From NCBI RefSeq assembly GCF_016306625.1, contig NZ_JACOII010000048.1, positions 1-60,828 on the forward strand: DNA of 60,828 bases, given 5' to 3'. Each line of letters begins with the position of its first letter. Within the stretch, counting starts at the first letter, position 1. The DNA is from Xenorhabdus lircayensis (GTDB taxonomy: Bacteria; Pseudomonadota; Gammaproteobacteria; Enterobacterales; Enterobacteriaceae). Position numbers and translations under genes: made by a program. Below the pieces are notes generated by a model. It was not told the origin of the DNA, did not search any database, and worked only from the letters and a program-made list of their open reading frames with translations. Below, piece by piece: positions 1 to 14,510 of this stretch.

Positions 1-60
1 GTGGCGCATTATAGGGAGTTTTACGGCGCTGACAATAGTTTTTTTCGATTTTCTTTCTGT
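1..60 (-). promoter_or_regulatory. rRNA operon P1 promoter firing out of the left edge
   Basis: Read on the minus strand, a -35 TTGTCA (30-35) and a -10 TATAAT (8-13) are separated by 16 bases and followed by GCGCCAC. This is the classic enteric rrn P1 arrangement with a GC-rich discriminator. The A/T-rich stretch upstream (about 36-75) fits an UP element. In E. coli hemG lies directly before rrnA, so an rRNA operon probably starts just left of base 1. The operon itself is not in the window. Confidence 0.85.
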
Positions 61-104
61 TCGTATTTTTTTTCCTCAAAACGATGTAACAATCAGCAAA
101 AAGG

Positions 105-653
105 CTATTTTTGAGGCTCTTTATCACACGACATTTGCAAAAACGCCTCAGAAAAATAGTCTACCTGTTCCCAATCTGTATATTCGATTTCTTTTGTAGT
201 ATCTGTCTCCCCCCCAGTCATTCGCATAATGAGTTGAATCATGATGCGATCTAACCAGCGATAACGTGGATAAAGTAACGCTCCTGCAAAAACGCCACAT
301 AAATCCGGTTGCCACGGACTTTTGATTAAGAACTTACGTACGTAAGCATTCGTCTCTGGGGTTCTTTTTTCTGGTTTTCTCGCTGTTAAATTAACACCAA
401 AGAAGGCCGTTGGCATTTGGTTCAATTGTTGTTGGTGGCGAGTGATAAACTTATGCAATACAGAATTGAAATGACCATAACGTATCGATGCCCCTATCAT
501 CACTTTTTGATAAGGCATCAAATTAATCTGTTTTACTGTAGCGAGATCTCTTAAGTCGCACTCAATACCCGCACGACGGAGATTTTCTGCGATACAAATG
601 ATAATTTTTTTGGTCTGTCCATCCTGAGTGGAATAAAGCAACAAATAACTCAT
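105..653 (-). CDS. hemG: Protoporphyrinogen IX dehydrogenase (quinone), HemG
   Basis: Flavodoxin-like FMN enzyme that oxidises protoporphyrinogen IX to protoporphyrin IX, the penultimate step of heme synthesis, passing electrons to membrane quinones. The 182 residues match the usual HemG length. The FMN phosphate loop YSTQDGQT is near residues 7-14, and the long insert typical of HemG compared with short flavodoxins is present. The ATG at 653 has AAGGGCG six bases upstream. It is the last gene of the pepQ-yigZ-trkH-hemG cluster on this strand, 50 bases after trkH, and directly precedes the rRNA promoter as in E. coli. Confidence 0.93.
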   Translation of the reverse strand: MSYLLLYSTQDGQTKKIIICIAENLRRAGIECDLRDLATVKQINLMPYQKVMIGASIRYGHFNSVLHKFITRHQQQLNQMPTAFFGVNLTARKPEKRTPETNAYVRKFLIKSPWQPDLCGVFAGALLYPRYRWLDRIMIQLIMRMTGGETDTTKEIEYTDWEQVDYFSEAFLQMSCDKEPQK

Positions 654-703
654 AGATACGCCCTTATTAAATAACGTCTTATATATAAAGACGCTGTAGA
701 TAA

Positions 704-2155
704 TTATTCACGCCAAAAAGTCGGGGTGAAAAGAACTAATAATGTGAACACTTCCAAACGTCCGAATAACATAGTTACGACCAATATCCATTTAGCTGTC
801 GGATTCATGGCCGTAAAGTTATCAGCAACAGCTCCCAATCCAGGGCCCAAATTATTCAGGGTTGCGGCAGTGGCAGAAAAAGCGGAAAACTCATCAACAC
901 CCGTTGCAATCAATAACAGCATACTAATGATGAAAACCAGCGCGTAAGCAGAAAAGAATCCCCATACTGCTTCAATGATTCGTTCTGGTAATGCACGATG
1001 CCCTAATTTGATGGTGTATACCGCATTCGGATGCACCAGACGTTTTAATTCACGGGAACCTTGCAAAAACAGCAACAAAATGCGAATGACTTTCAGACCA
1101 CCCCCTGTCGAGCCCGCGCATCCCCCAATAAATGCAGAGCATAACAACAAGAAAGGCAGGAACAGAGGCCATTTGGCAAAACTATCTGTGGTAAATCCCG
1201 CTGTTGTCGCCATGGAGACGACTTGAAAGAAAGCGTGATTAAGCGCTTCCAGTTCTGACGCATAAACGGAATAACGCCACAATATCAGTATACAAATCGC
1301 CAGTAATGCCAACTGAATGGTAATGAACATGCGAAATTCAGGATCGCGCCAATATACTTTCAAGCTTCGTCCAGAAAGGACCGCAAAATGCAGACCAAAA
1401 TTACAACCTGATATCAGCAAGAAAATAGCTATGATGGTGTTAATGGTCGGACTATTGAAAAAACCGATGCTCGTATCATGAGTGGAAAACCCACCAATGG
1501 CGATGGTAGAAAAGCTATGGGAAATCGCATCAAATACCGACATACCCGCAGCCCACAGTGCTATAGCGCAGGCAATGGTCAACAATACATAAATCAACCA
1601 GAGCGTTTTTGCTGTTTCTGCAATGCGAGGACGCATTTTATTGTCTTTCAATGGCCCCGGCATTTCAGCTCGATAAAGCTGCATTCCGCCAACACCAAGC
1701 AAGGGCAAGATCGCCACAGCCAGAACGATGATTCCCATTCCGCCCAGCCATTGCAACATTTGTCGGTAGAAAAGAATGGCTTTGGGAAGAGAATCAAGAC
1801 CAACAAGCGTCGTCGCTCCTGTTGTCGTCAAGCCTGAGAATGACTCAAAAAAGGCATCGGTAACTGAAAGATTGGGTTTTTCAGAGAAAATAAACGGTAA
1901 CGCACCGACACTACCCAACACAGTCCAAAACAGAACGACGATCAAAAAGCCCTCTTTCGGTTTGAGCTCATGTTTTTGTTCTCGATTGGGTAGCCATAAC
2001 ATTAACCCAATAACGAGAGCAAAAATAAATGTCTGGCTGAATGCCCTACCTGCACCATCGCGATAAATCAATGCCACCAAACCCGGAATAATCATTGTGA
2101 CAGAGAAAAGAATGACAAGTAGCCCAACAATACGGGTTATAGCGCGAAAATGCAT
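704..2155 (-). CDS. trkH: Trk potassium uptake protein TrkH
   Basis: Integral membrane K+ channel subunit of the Trk system, which works with the cytosolic NAD-binding TrkA. The 483 residues equal the E. coli length. Four pore loops carrying the filter glycines are visible: TTTGATT near 110-116, IAIGGFS near 218-224, ATTAGFT near 316-322 and NNLGPGLG near 434-441. Hydrophobic helices run throughout. It sits 37 bases after yigZ in the same transcription direction. There is no sign of truncation. Confidence 0.95.
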   Translation of the reverse strand: MHFRAITRIVGLLVILFSVTMIIPGLVALIYRDGAGRAFSQTFIFALVIGLMLWLPNREQKHELKPKEGFLIVVLFWTVLGSVGALPFIFSEKPNLSVTDAFFESFSGLTTTGATTLVGLDSLPKAILFYRQMLQWLGGMGIIVLAVAILPLLGVGGMQLYRAEMPGPLKDNKMRPRIAETAKTLWLIYVLLTIACAIALWAAGMSVFDAISHSFSTIAIGGFSTHDTSIGFFNSPTINTIIAIFLLISGCNFGLHFAVLSGRSLKVYWRDPEFRMFITIQLALLAICILILWRYSVYASELEALNHAFFQVVSMATTAGFTTDSFAKWPLFLPFLLLCSAFIGGCAGSTGGGLKVIRILLLFLQGSRELKRLVHPNAVYTIKLGHRALPERIIEAVWGFFSAYALVFIISMLLLIATGVDEFSAFSATAATLNNLGPGLGAVADNFTAMNPTAKWILVVTMLFGRLEVFTLLVLFTPTFWRE

Positions 2156-2192
2156 TCGGCTGGTTCCTTAGAAATCCGATATAGCAAAATAA

Positions 2193-2804
2193 TTATGATT
2201 TTGGTGTTAAAAACAGAGCACCACGACTTAGGTCTCGTAATTTATCACCTATTTCCCCCGCAAGGGTAGCTGGCAATGAAACTTGCAATGTGACGTTTTC
2301 AGCATAATCGCTGGCAATCACTTGCCCAGAAAATTGCTGTAGTAATTGCTCCACCATCGAGATATGCGAGTACTCACACTGTAATTGGTACAGCTTTTGC
2401 GGTACTTTGTATTCGGTTTCCAATAATTTCAGCGCTTGCTGCACGCCATTGCCATAGGCTTTTACCAATCCGCCCGTACCAAGTTTTATGCCGCCAAAAT
2501 AGCGAACAGACACGGCAGTGATTTCACCAAAACCGCTTCCTATTAGTTGAGCAATCATGGGCTTACCGGCAGTTCCGGTCGGTTCTCCATCATCGGAAAA
2601 ACCCAACTGCTGGGAATCATCCGGCGCACCTGCCACAAAAGCCCAGCAATGATGCCTTGCATCAGGATATTGTTTCTTGATGCTTTGGATAAATAATTTT
2701 GCCTCATCCACCCCGCTGGTGTGTTCCAGCAGGGTAATGAAACGACTCTTTTTTATTTCTTCAGTAAAACTGACTGAAGCCGCAGGGATCAAATAAGGCT
2801 TCAT
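2193..2804 (-). CDS. yigZ: IMPACT-family protein YigZ
   Basis: YigZ/IMPACT family protein of 203 residues. The family relates to the eukaryotic translational regulator IMPACT, and the bacterial role is not well defined. The family signature DDGEPTGTAGKPM is at residues 71-83, followed by RYFGGIKLGTGGLVKAY near 101-117. Its start codon overlaps the pepQ stop by one base (TAATG), which suggests translational coupling. The pepQ-yigZ-trkH-hemG order is the standard enteric one. Confidence 0.92.
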   Translation of the reverse strand: MKPYLIPAASVSFTEEIKKSRFITLLEHTSGVDEAKLFIQSIKKQYPDARHHCWAFVAGAPDDSQQLGFSDDGEPTGTAGKPMIAQLIGSGFGEITAVSVRYFGGIKLGTGGLVKAYGNGVQQALKLLETEYKVPQKLYQLQCEYSHISMVEQLLQQFSGQVIASDYAENVTLQVSLPATLAGEIGDKLRDLSRGALFLTPKS

Positions 2805-4138
2805 TACGATAATTGTAAATCTCTGGTCATGTTCTCAATTTTTCCATCGTGAATAACGATGTTATCTTCAAGACGAATACCACCATACGGTTTCAGCATG
2901 TCGATTTTTTTCCAATCGAAATGCTGACGGTATTCACTTTCGCGCCACTGCGCCAATAAGGTTTCAATGAAATAGAGTCCTGGCTCAATGGTTAAAACCA
3001 TTCTCGGCTCCAAGATACGGGTACAACGCAAATAAGGATGCATTTCCGGGGCGGCCAGATGGGTTCCGCTATCATCTTGCATAAATCCCGCAGCATCATG
3101 TACCTGCAAACCCAGTGGATGACCGAGTCCATGTGGGAAAAATGGCGTTGTTAACCCTTTCTCAACCATGCTCTCCTCACTGATGCCATGAATAATGGAA
3201 TGTTTTCTCAGCAGCTTGGCTATGCGGTGATGCATATTAATATGGTAGTCGGTATACCGAACTCCCGTTTTAATCGTGCTAATAATCGCTTGCTGTTCTT
3301 CATTCAGATCCTTGATCAATGAGGCGAAATCGTTATTAGATTTTGCTGCATAGGTTCTAGTGATATCCGCAGCATAGCCATTATATTCTGCTCCGGCATC
3401 AATCAAGAAACTGCGAATTTCAGAAGGTACGGTCTGCCGTAATTTGGTGTAATGCAAAACTGCCGCATTTTCATTCAGAGCAACAATATTATCATAAGGA
3501 ACATCGGTATCACGGTGCCCCGTTGCCATCAAATAGAACATATTGATTTCAAATTCGCTCACACCAGATAAAAATGCGTCATAAGCCGCCTGATGACCAT
3601 TAACAGCAGTTTTCTGAGCTTCACGCATACAAACCAATTCGTAATCTGTTTTATAAGAGCGATGGTAATTCAAATAATCCAAGACTGCTTTTGGGTTGAT
3701 ATTATGTTCAAGGATTCCCAAAGACTTAGCACGCTCAGTCTGCTCACCAATATAAGCTGCATTCTGTTTTGATAATCCACTTAATTGCGCGCTGATATCA
3801 TCAGCTTTTGCCAAATGAATCATGTCTACTTCGTCAGTCCAATAACTATTGGGCAATGGCTCTACGCTATGCCAGTAATCCACTGGCGAATAAAACCAAA
3901 GTTTCGGTTTATTAACACCATCAATCCATAACCAGCAATTCGGTACTTTGGTTACAGGAACCCACGCTTTAAAGTGTGCATTTCCCTTGAAAGGATAATG
4001 GCTGTCATCAAGAAAAACTCGTAATAATTCACCAGAGTGAATAAGCAGGGCGTCAAGCTGGGTTCGTGCCAATATTTCACGGGCGCGTTTTTGTAACGTT
4101 TTAATATGTTCGTGATACAGAGATGCCAACTTTTCCAT
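2804..4138 (-). CDS. pepQ: Xaa-Pro dipeptidase PepQ
   Basis: Cytosolic dimanganese prolidase that cleaves dipeptides with a C-terminal proline. The 444 residues match E. coli PepQ (443). The pita-bread fold metal ligands are recognisable: the two aspartates in [16 protein letters not shown] (near 245-260), the histidine in PHGLGHPLG (near 337-345), and the glutamates in TIEPGLYF and GGIRLEDNI near the C-terminus. It is the first gene of the minus-strand cluster and diverges from fadB across a 273-base gap. Confidence 0.95.
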   Translation of the reverse strand: MEKLASLYHEHIKTLQKRAREILARTQLDALLIHSGELLRVFLDDSHYPFKGNAHFKAWVPVTKVPNCWLWIDGVNKPKLWFYSPVDYWHSVEPLPNSYWTDEVDMIHLAKADDISAQLSGLSKQNAAYIGEQTERAKSLGILEHNINPKAVLDYLNYHRSYKTDYELVCMREAQKTAVNGHQAAYDAFLSGVSEFEINMFYLMATGHRDTDVPYDNIVALNENAAVLHYTKLRQTVPSEIRSFLIDAGAEYNGYAADITRTYAAKSNNDFASLIKDLNEEQQAIISTIKTGVRYTDYHINMHHRIAKLLRKHSIIHGISEESMVEKGLTTPFFPHGLGHPLGLQVHDAAGFMQDDSGTHLAAPEMHPYLRCTRILEPRMVLTIEPGLYFIETLLAQWRESEYRQHFDWKKIDMLKPYGGIRLEDNIVIHDGKIENMTRDLQLS

Positions 4139-4368
4139 CTTAATTAGCCTTTTGTTTTTCTAGCAGAAGCTTAAATATTACCACAATTCATTATTTGGGG
4201 AGCTACCACGTGAAAAACAGCCTTTCTGGAGTTAAATGACAATATTTATATTTTTCAAAACGCTAACAAAAGATATTGCTCTCTGTCATAAATATTACCT
4301 GTGATCCGTCCTACAAAAAATTAATCATTAGTTTGCATTAAATTAACACACTAATCACAATCAACTGC

Positions 4369-4385
4369 ATCTGGTCATACCAGAT
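4369..4385. promoter_or_regulatory. FadR operator upstream of fadB
   Basis: ATCTGGTCATACCAGAT is a perfect 7+3+7 inverted repeat that closely resembles the known E. coli fadB FadR site. It lies 27 bases before the fadB start. FadR bound here would repress fadBA until long-chain acyl-CoA is present. A good ribosome site (GAGGAGAATGAC) follows before the ATG at 4412. Confidence 0.85.
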
Positions 4386-4411
4386 GGTATGCACTCATTG
4401 AGGAGAATGAC

Positions 4412-7773
<3,362 letters not shown>

Positions 7774-7880
7774 TACTCAAGTTTAGCTATAGAGAGTATC
7801 TGATGATTGAGATTTGTTAGCATTTTTCCCCTTGTCTGTCTTATCTATTGCATCACTCTAATAAGTTGTTGCCGTAGTTT

Positions 7881-7907
7881 CCCGCCTGTCAGGGGCGGGT
7901 TTTTTTA
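7881..7907 (+). terminator. Rho-independent terminator after fadBA
   Basis: Stem CCCGCC/GGCGGG (7881-7886, 7894-7899) with a 7-base loop, followed by a run of seven T. It lies about 108 bases after the fadA stop and faces the convergent fre gene. The minus strand lacks a T tract, so it serves fadBA only. Confidence 0.85.
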
Positions 7908-7940
7908 TTTTTATCGTTTTATTTCTTACCGGACAGCAGA

Positions 7941-8642
7941 TCAGATAAACTCAAACGCATCACTATACATGCGATCAATAGATGCATCACGTTCACTGCA
8001 AAACCGCTCACGGGCAATTTTGACCATTTCAAAGCGACCAGCGATATAGATATCATGGCTTGTCAAACTACCGAAATCTTCCAAAACTGCGCTGAGAACT
8101 GTACCCGTTCTCCCTCGCCAGTGTTCATCAACCTGCTCAACGACAGGAACAACAGTCAAATTGGGATAGCACTCACTCAATGTCTGTAATGCTTTCAAAT
8201 CATAAAGGTGTTGCAGCTCGCGCCCTCCCCAATAGATTGAGATTTCACGGTTAGGATTTTTTTCCAATGCAGCCAGTAAGATAGAGCGGGTATAGGAGAA
8301 GCCCGTTCCACCAGCAATCAATAACATAGGGTTTTCACTGTCTTCACGAAACCATGCTTGACCATGTGGAATATCAATATCGATGACTTTCTGATCCAGT
8401 ATTCTGTCCATCACCGCCATTGCATAGAGATTTAGTTCAGAAGCCCCAATATGCAGCTCAATCGTCTGTTTTTCTGATGGGGATGATGCCATAGAGAAAG
8501 GACGCTTATCTCTTTCATCCATAACCACCATCAAATATTGCCCTGCACGGAAAGAAAAAGGCGAATCAGGTAATAAACGAACCCGATAAACTGTATCTGT
8601 AATGGAGTCAACCGATGTTACTTTACAGCTTAGTGTTGTCAT
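7941..8642 (-). CDS. fre: NAD(P)H-flavin reductase Fre
   Basis: Cytosolic flavin reductase of the ferredoxin-NADP reductase superfamily. It reduces free riboflavin, FMN or FAD with NAD(P)H. The 233 residues match E. coli Fre. The flavin-binding RPFSMASSP is near residues 46-54 and the nucleotide site [12 protein letters not shown] is near 112-123. It lies 10 bases downstream of ubiD on the same strand, the usual ubiD-fre pair. Confidence 0.95.
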   Translation of the reverse strand: MTTLSCKVTSVDSITDTVYRVRLLPDSPFSFRAGQYLMVVMDERDKRPFSMASSPSEKQTIELHIGASELNLYAMAVMDRILDQKVIDIDIPHGQAWFREDSENPMLLIAGGTGFSYTRSILLAALEKNPNREISIYWGGRELQHLYDLKALQTLSECYPNLTVVPVVEQVDEHWRGRTGTVLSAVLEDFGSLTSHDIYIAGRFEMVKIARERFCSERDASIDRMYSDAFEFI

Positions 8643-8652
8643 GCGTTCCCTC

Positions 8653-10134
8653 TTATCGCTTCAAAATATCTAATTGATCCCAAATTTCATCGACACGGAT
8701 CCGAATCTCATCACTCATCACTATCGGACGCCCCCACTCCCTTTGTGTCTCTCCTGGCCATTTATTCGTTGCATCTAATCCCATTTTCGATCCTAACCCA
8801 GAAATAGGAGATGCGAAATCGAGATAGTCGATTGGTGTATTTTCCATTAAGACAGTATCTCTCTGCGGGTCCATTCGCGTTGTTATCGCCCAAATGACAT
8901 CATTCCAATCTCGAGCATTGATATCATCGTCACAAACGATAACAAATTTTGTGTACATAAATTGCCGTAGATATGACCAGACGCCCATCATGACTCGCTT
9001 GGCATGGCCTGCATATTGTTTTTTCATCGTAACGACAGCAAGCCGATAAGAGCAACCTTCTGGCGGCAGATAAAAATCTACAATTTCAGGAAATTGTTTT
9101 TGCAATATCGGCACCAGAACTTCATTCAACGCAACACCCAGCACCGCAGGTTCATCCGGCGGGCGCCCAGTGTAAGTGGAATGATAGATGGCGTCACTAC
9201 GCTGAGTTATATGGGTTACCGTAAATACTGGGAACATATCTACTTCATTGTAATAGCCAGTATGATCACCATATGGCCCTTCTGGTGCCATTTCGCCGGG
9301 TTCAATGTAGCCTTCAAGAATAATCTCAGCACTTGCAGGCACTTCCAGATCATTGGAGACACATTTAACAACTTCGGTTTTATGTCCACGCAACAATCCA
9401 GCAAAAGCATATTCAGATAAAGTATCAGGAATTGGAGTAACCGCTCCTAATATCGTGGCAGGATCAGCCCCCAATGCAACGGACACAGGAAAATGCTCTC
9501 CCGGATGTGCCTGACACCACTCCTGAAAATCGAGCGCACCACCACGGTGGGATAACCAACGCATAATAAGTTTGTTTTTACCCAATACCTGTTGACGGTA
9601 GATGCCCAGATTTTGGCGTTCTTTATTTGGCCCCTTAGTTACCGTCAGTCCCCATGTGATCAACGGCGCAGCATCTTCTGGCCAACAATGCATAACCGGA
9701 ATACGAGTGAGATCCACTTCATCCCCTGCCAAAATCTGCTCCTGACAGGGCGCAGAACTAAGGCGTTTAGTTGGCATGTTCAGAACCTGTTTGAATTTAG
9801 GTAGTTTACCTACCAGATCACGAAACCCTTTTGGCGGCTCTGGTTCTTTTAGAAAGGCCAATAACTTACCAACATCATGCAATGCCTTAACATCCTCCTG
9901 CCCCATTCCCATAGCAACCCGCTTAGGTGTCCCAAACAAATTGCACAACACTGGCATCGAATATCCTTTAGGATTTTCAAATAATAAGGCAGGGCCACCG
10001 GCACGAAGAGTACGATCTGCGATTTCAGTCATTTCCAGATAAGGATCCACTTCCATACGAATTCGTTTTAATTCACCTGATTGTTCCAGCAAGGAAAGAA
10101 AGTCTCTTAGATCGCGGTATTTCATATTGTTCAT
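8653..10134 (-). CDS. ubiD: 4-hydroxy-3-polyprenylbenzoate decarboxylase UbiD
   Basis: Prenylated-FMN decarboxylase that removes the carboxyl group from 4-hydroxy-3-octaprenylbenzoate in ubiquinone synthesis. The cofactor comes from UbiX, which is not in this window. The 493-residue length is normal. The conserved blocks [18 protein letters not shown] and the catalytic-region [11 protein letters not shown] are all present. The start [12 protein letters not shown] aligns with the E. coli N-terminus. fre follows 10 bases later, probably as one transcript. Confidence 0.95.
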   Translation of the reverse strand: MNNMKYRDLRDFLSLLEQSGELKRIRMEVDPYLEMTEIADRTLRAGGPALLFENPKGYSMPVLCNLFGTPKRVAMGMGQEDVKALHDVGKLLAFLKEPEPPKGFRDLVGKLPKFKQVLNMPTKRLSSAPCQEQILAGDEVDLTRIPVMHCWPEDAAPLITWGLTVTKGPNKERQNLGIYRQQVLGKNKLIMRWLSHRGGALDFQEWCQAHPGEHFPVSVALGADPATILGAVTPIPDTLSEYAFAGLLRGHKTEVVKCVSNDLEVPASAEIILEGYIEPGEMAPEGPYGDHTGYYNEVDMFPVFTVTHITQRSDAIYHSTYTGRPPDEPAVLGVALNEVLVPILQKQFPEIVDFYLPPEGCSYRLAVVTMKKQYAGHAKRVMMGVWSYLRQFMYTKFVIVCDDDINARDWNDVIWAITTRMDPQRDTVLMENTPIDYLDFASPISGLGSKMGLDATNKWPGETQREWGRPIVMSDEIRIRVDEIWDQLDILKR

Positions 10135-10162
10135 TTGTGCCGATTTTTAAGGGGGGAAGAAC

Positions 10163-10190
10163 ATTATAAGCCCTCCCATGAGGGTTACAA
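10163..10190 (-). promoter_or_regulatory. Sigma-70 promoter for ubiD-fre
   Basis: On the minus strand, -35 TTGTAA (10185-10190) and -10 TATAAT (10163-10168) have 16-base spacing, 29 bases or more before the ubiD start. The spacer holds a CCCTC/GAGGG inverted repeat (about 10171-10184) that could be an operator. Confidence 0.55.
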
Positions 10191-10279
10191 GGTAAACTCA
10201 TAACTTACTAAAAAGCAATGAATTTAGTGTGATCTTGTGGGTTAAATACTTTAGATACAACGAAATGGAACCCAAGCCC

Positions 10280-10935
10280 CTAATGCCTGTGTATCAAATT
10301 GTTCAGGGAAAATGTTTTACTATGCTGGAAAATTTTAAGCCCTTCATTTCTACTGCTAGAATAATACAATTCTTCCCCTTTAATGTGCAAACCGCTGCCT
10401 TCACGTAATCCAATCACAATTTCCTCTGGATTAATGGCACAAAATTCTGCAATTCTCTCATCACGGGTTTCTCCCATATACCCACTGATATAGCCATCAA
10501 TATAATGCGGATTAATTTGGACGGGGAATAATCCTGGGGAAGGCATCACAATGGCATTGCATACTGGCATATCGTTGGTCGTTCTAATACTAGGTGTAGC
10601 CACATTACAGCCCGCTGGATAGGTGTAATCAAACCCTGTTCATGTAATTGCTGATTCAGCAACCATGTATTGCCACCACTGACCAGTATACATTCGGCAT
10701 TTTCAATCGCTTGAATGGGAAAAGCAAAATCTTCAATACAAGCCACCTTGATACCCAATGATGCTTCAAGTTCTTTCGCCCGTTCTCTATGGAAAGAACG
10801 AATAACAGCATAAGCAATAAATACCACAGATCGGATATTACGTTCTGAGAACATGACTGCCAGACGATCTTTTGCGTAACTTAGCCATTGATTATTATCG
10901 GGGAGTTTACCGTTACTCAGCAAAAATACTTCTAT
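10280..10935 (-). pseudogene. pepE: Broken dipeptidase E (pepE)
   Basis: Two out-of-frame pieces together match the cytosolic alpha-aspartyl dipeptidase PepE. The 5' piece (10935 down to about 10620) covers the LLSNGKLP to GGNTWLL to HEQGLITPI region. The 3' piece (10618-10280) resumes at the SAGAN region as PAGCNVATP and runs to the C-terminus. About 15 residues are missing at the junction, including the catalytic serine of the GWSAGAN motif, and the frame shifts. The expected start codon is ATA (10933-10935) with AGAGGAAACGGAAG in front, as if ATG had mutated. The gene is therefore inactive on two counts. Confidence 0.85.
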
Positions 10936-11148
10936 CTTCCGTTTCCTCTATGAAAATTAAATCATCATATCATTCATAATTAGTGGCAAACTTTCCACCA
11001 TAACGTAATACATAGATTTTTACTGGAAATAAACACTACAGAACATAAAAAACATGGTTTACATCTTAAATAACTTTTAGCTTTATTGATGACCCCTTAG
11101 CACTGGTTTTGTTATGCTAGACATTCTAAGCAATGGAGTCGGAATATT

Positions 11149-11637
11149 ATGGGAAACTGGTACCTTCTTTACTGTAAACGTGGACAAATCTCTCGGGCGA
11201 TAGAAAACTTAGAGAGACAAGATGTTATTTGCCTGACACCTACAGCCAAAATTGAAAAAATCATTCGGGGTAAGCGAACCATCGTGACTGAACCATTGTT
11301 TCCCAACTATCTTTTTGTACGCTTTGATCCTGAGGTCATTCATACCACTACCGTTAATTCAACACGTGGTGTAAATAATTTTATTCGGTTCAGTACTTAT
11401 CCAGCCATTGTCCCACAGACATTAATTGATGAGTTGATGTCCGTCACTGAACAGGAATATGTCGCACCAGAAACTCCAGTGACTGGTGATACTGTACTGA
11501 TCACTGAGGGAATTTTCGAAGGTATTCAAGCAATTTATAACGAACCGGATGGAGAAACCCGTTCCATTCTCCTGTTGAATATTCTCAATAAAGAAGTATC
11601 TAAGATATTAGATAATAAGCAATTCATCAAAGTTTAA
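11149..11637 (+). CDS. rfaH: Transcription antitermination protein RfaH
   Basis: NusG paralogue that joins RNA polymerase at ops elements and promotes expression of long operons such as LPS core, O-antigen and toxin genes. The 162 residues match E. coli RfaH. The N-terminal NGN domain (WYLLYCKRGQ to LFPNYLFVRF) and a short C-terminal KOW-like part are visible. In E. coli it sits next to tatD. Here hemB and tatABC lie beyond it on the opposite strand and tatD is absent. A strong terminator follows. Confidence 0.94.
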   Translation: MGNWYLLYCKRGQISRAIENLERQDVICLTPTAKIEKIIRGKRTIVTEPLFPNYLFVRFDPEVIHTTTVNSTRGVNNFIRFSTYPAIVPQTLIDELMSVTEQEYVAPETPVTGDTVLITEGIFEGIQAIYNEPDGETRSILLLNILNKEVSKILDNKQFIKV

Positions 11638-11638
11638 T

Positions 11639-11680
11639 CAGAAAACGGGCAGAATTGCCCGTTTTCTGTTATTTATTTTC
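11639..11680 (+). terminator. Terminator after rfaH
   Basis: A perfect 12-base stem CAGAAAACGGGC/GCCCGTTTTCTG (11639-11650, 11657-11668) with a 6-base loop starts right after the rfaH stop and is followed by TTATTTATTTT. Confidence 0.8.
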
Positions 11681-11728
11681 TATTTCACTATAGAGCTGTC
11701 TTCATACCGGATAATCAGTATGTTTTAA

Positions 11729-12754
<1,026 letters not shown>

Positions 12755-12761
12755 CTAATGT

Positions 12762-12787
12762 AAAACCCAGCGACAAGGCGCTGGGTT
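12762..12787 (-). terminator. Terminator after tatABC
   Basis: On the minus strand the stem CCCAGCG/CGCTGGG has a 6-base loop followed by TTTT. It lies between the tatC stop and the hemB start, separating the tat transcript from hemB. Confidence 0.75.
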
Positions 12788-12862
12788 AATAGCCATCGCT
12801 TCGAGCTAATGATGTTAACATCATCAATCAGTTAGCGATAATCATAGATGACCGGAATCAAG

Positions 12863-13651
12863 TTATTTTTTAAGATTATCACCTGCATCACGGTCTGATT
12901 CATTTTCTGAATTGATTGATTTACGTTTACCCGATTTGCCAACATAGAACTGAGAAAGCAAAATCCCCAGTTCAAATAACAAATACATGGGAACCGCCAG
13001 CAAAGTTTGCGAGAAAACATCGGGCGGCGTTAACAACATACCAACCACGAACGCCCCTACCAAAATATAAGGACGTTTTCTTTTCAGTGATTCCGGCGTC
13101 ACTATCCCACCCCAACACAACAGAATAATGGCAATCGGTATTTCAAATGAAACGCCAAAGGCCATAAATAACGCCATGACAAAGCTCAGGTAATTACTGA
13201 TATCTGTCGAGATCAAGACTCCTGCTGGCACCGTCTTAATAAAGAAACCAAATACAATGGGAAAAACCACAAAATACGCGAATGCCATTCCCAGATAAAA
13301 CAATAAACTGCTGGAAAATAGTAGAGGCATGACTAAACGGCGTTCGTGCTGATATAGCGCCGGAGCAATAAATGCCCAAACTTGATAGAGGATCATCGGT
13401 GCCGAAACAAAGATAGACACCATGATGGTCAGTTTTATCGGTGTAAAGAAAGGCGATGCGACATCCGTCGCAATCATATTTGCGCCTTTAGGTAATTGTT
13501 CCATTAAAGGCGCAGCAATAATCCGATAAATATCATTGGAAAAATAAACCAATGCCAAGAAAACTACCAGCACAGTAATCAAGCTATTTAAAATTCGCTT
13601 ACGCAGCTCAATCAGATGACTGATAAGGGGTTGGGTATCATCCACAGGCAT
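12863..13651 (-). CDS. tatC: Sec-independent protein translocase TatC
   Basis: Core receptor of the Tat pathway, a six-helix inner-membrane protein that binds twin-arginine signal peptides. It has 262 residues. The family features HLIELRKRI near residues 11-19 and [14 protein letters not shown] in the third helix are clear. The C-terminal cytosolic tail is charged. It follows tatB after 3 bases. tatD, next in E. coli, is not here; a terminator and hemB follow instead. Confidence 0.95.
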   Translation of the reverse strand: MPVDDTQPLISHLIELRKRILNSLITVLVVFLALVYFSNDIYRIIAAPLMEQLPKGANMIATDVASPFFTPIKLTIMVSIFVSAPMILYQVWAFIAPALYQHERRLVMPLLFSSSLLFYLGMAFAYFVVFPIVFGFFIKTVPAGVLISTDISNYLSFVMALFMAFGVSFEIPIAIILLCWGGIVTPESLKRKRPYILVGAFVVGMLLTPPDVFSQTLLAVPMYLLFELGILLSQFYVGKSGKRKSINSENESDRDAGDNLKK

Positions 13652-13654
13652 GTT

Positions 13655-14107
13655 TTAGTGTTCGCCATTTGCTTTTTCAGGGGATTTCTTTTTCTGCTGC
13701 TCTGGTTTTGCGGTCAATTGTTCTGGGGTTGATTGTTCAGAAGCAGACTGGGGCACAGAAGAGTGATAGTGTGTTTCATCTTCCTCTAATTCCCCAATTT
13801 CATCAGGCTTAAGCTGATACACATTTTTCAATGATTCAGCCGCTTCCCTTAACTCTTCCATTGATGCCTTCAATTCTGGAGACAGCGATTGCATATCGGC
13901 TTTTTCTTCCATTTTTTTCAGGCTATCCTGAAGTTCTTGCAATTTCAGTTCTTGAGCAAGTTCATTCTGGACATTAGCCGCCATCGAGCGTAATACCCGA
14001 AGCCATCCAGCCACTGTTTTGACTGCAATAGGCAAACGCTCAGGCCCCAGAACAATCAAACCAATAACCATCACCAGCAGCAGTTCACTAAAACCAATGT
14101 CAAACAC
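13655..14107 (-). CDS. tatB: Sec-independent protein translocase TatB
   Basis: Tat component that forms the substrate receptor with TatC. Length is 150 residues. One N-terminal membrane helix ([21 protein letters not shown], residues 6-26) has the TatB glutamate and the LGPERLP hinge. An amphipathic helix follows, then a long acidic, Gln/Glu-rich tail ([13 protein letters not shown] and a PEQ-rich end) that is variable in the family. It lies 3 bases after tatA and 3 before tatC. Confidence 0.93.
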   Translation of the reverse strand: MFDIGFSELLLVMVIGLIVLGPERLPIAVKTVAGWLRVLRSMAANVQNELAQELKLQELQDSLKKMEEKADMQSLSPELKASMEELREAAESLKNVYQLKPDEIGELEEDETHYHSSVPQSASEQSTPEQLTAKPEQQKKKSPEKANGEH

Positions 14108-14110
14108 GGT

Positions 14111-14371
14111 TTATACCTGCTCTTTATTTTTGCTCTCTGATTTTTCAGATTGTGCAGCCGTAGACTTTTCAGCGAGATTTTTAGTCTCGAAATCAGCATC
14201 ATGGCTATGTTTTTCAGCCTGATCTGATTTCTCATCATCACTTATTGCCTTTTTGAAGCCTTTAATCGACGCTCCCAAGTCCGAACCCAAGGTACGAAGC
14301 TTATTAGTACCGAACAACAATACGACAATGACAGCAATAATGAGTAATTGCCAAATACTTATACCACCCAT
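14111..14371 (-). CDS. tatA: Sec-independent protein translocase TatA
   Basis: Pore-forming Tat component of 86 residues with one short N-terminal helix ([18 protein letters not shown], residues 4-21), a hinge FGTNKLR, an amphipathic helix to about residue 45, and a charged Lys/Glu/Ser tail. It is the first gene of tatABC on the minus strand and starts 140 bases downstream of ubiB, as in E. coli. Confidence 0.93.
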   Translation of the reverse strand: MGGISIWQLLIIAVIVVLLFGTNKLRTLGSDLGASIKGFKKAISDDEKSDQAEKHSHDADFETKNLAEKSTAAQSEKSESKNKEQV

Positions 14372-14510
14372 ACTGACCTACCTCTATTCATAGGGAATAT
14401 CATTAATGATTCCATTATAAACTACGAACTTTATGTTCGAAAATACCGCAATCATACCAAACGCCGCAGCAAAGTAATCTTTACTTACTTTTAACCTTAC
14501 TTACTTTTAA

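Noticed and set aside
10546-10923. Reading the 5' part of pepE as a complete 125-residue gene
   Set aside because: Its last 20 or so residues are out-of-frame and the TTG/CTG start is internal; it is the broken pepE.
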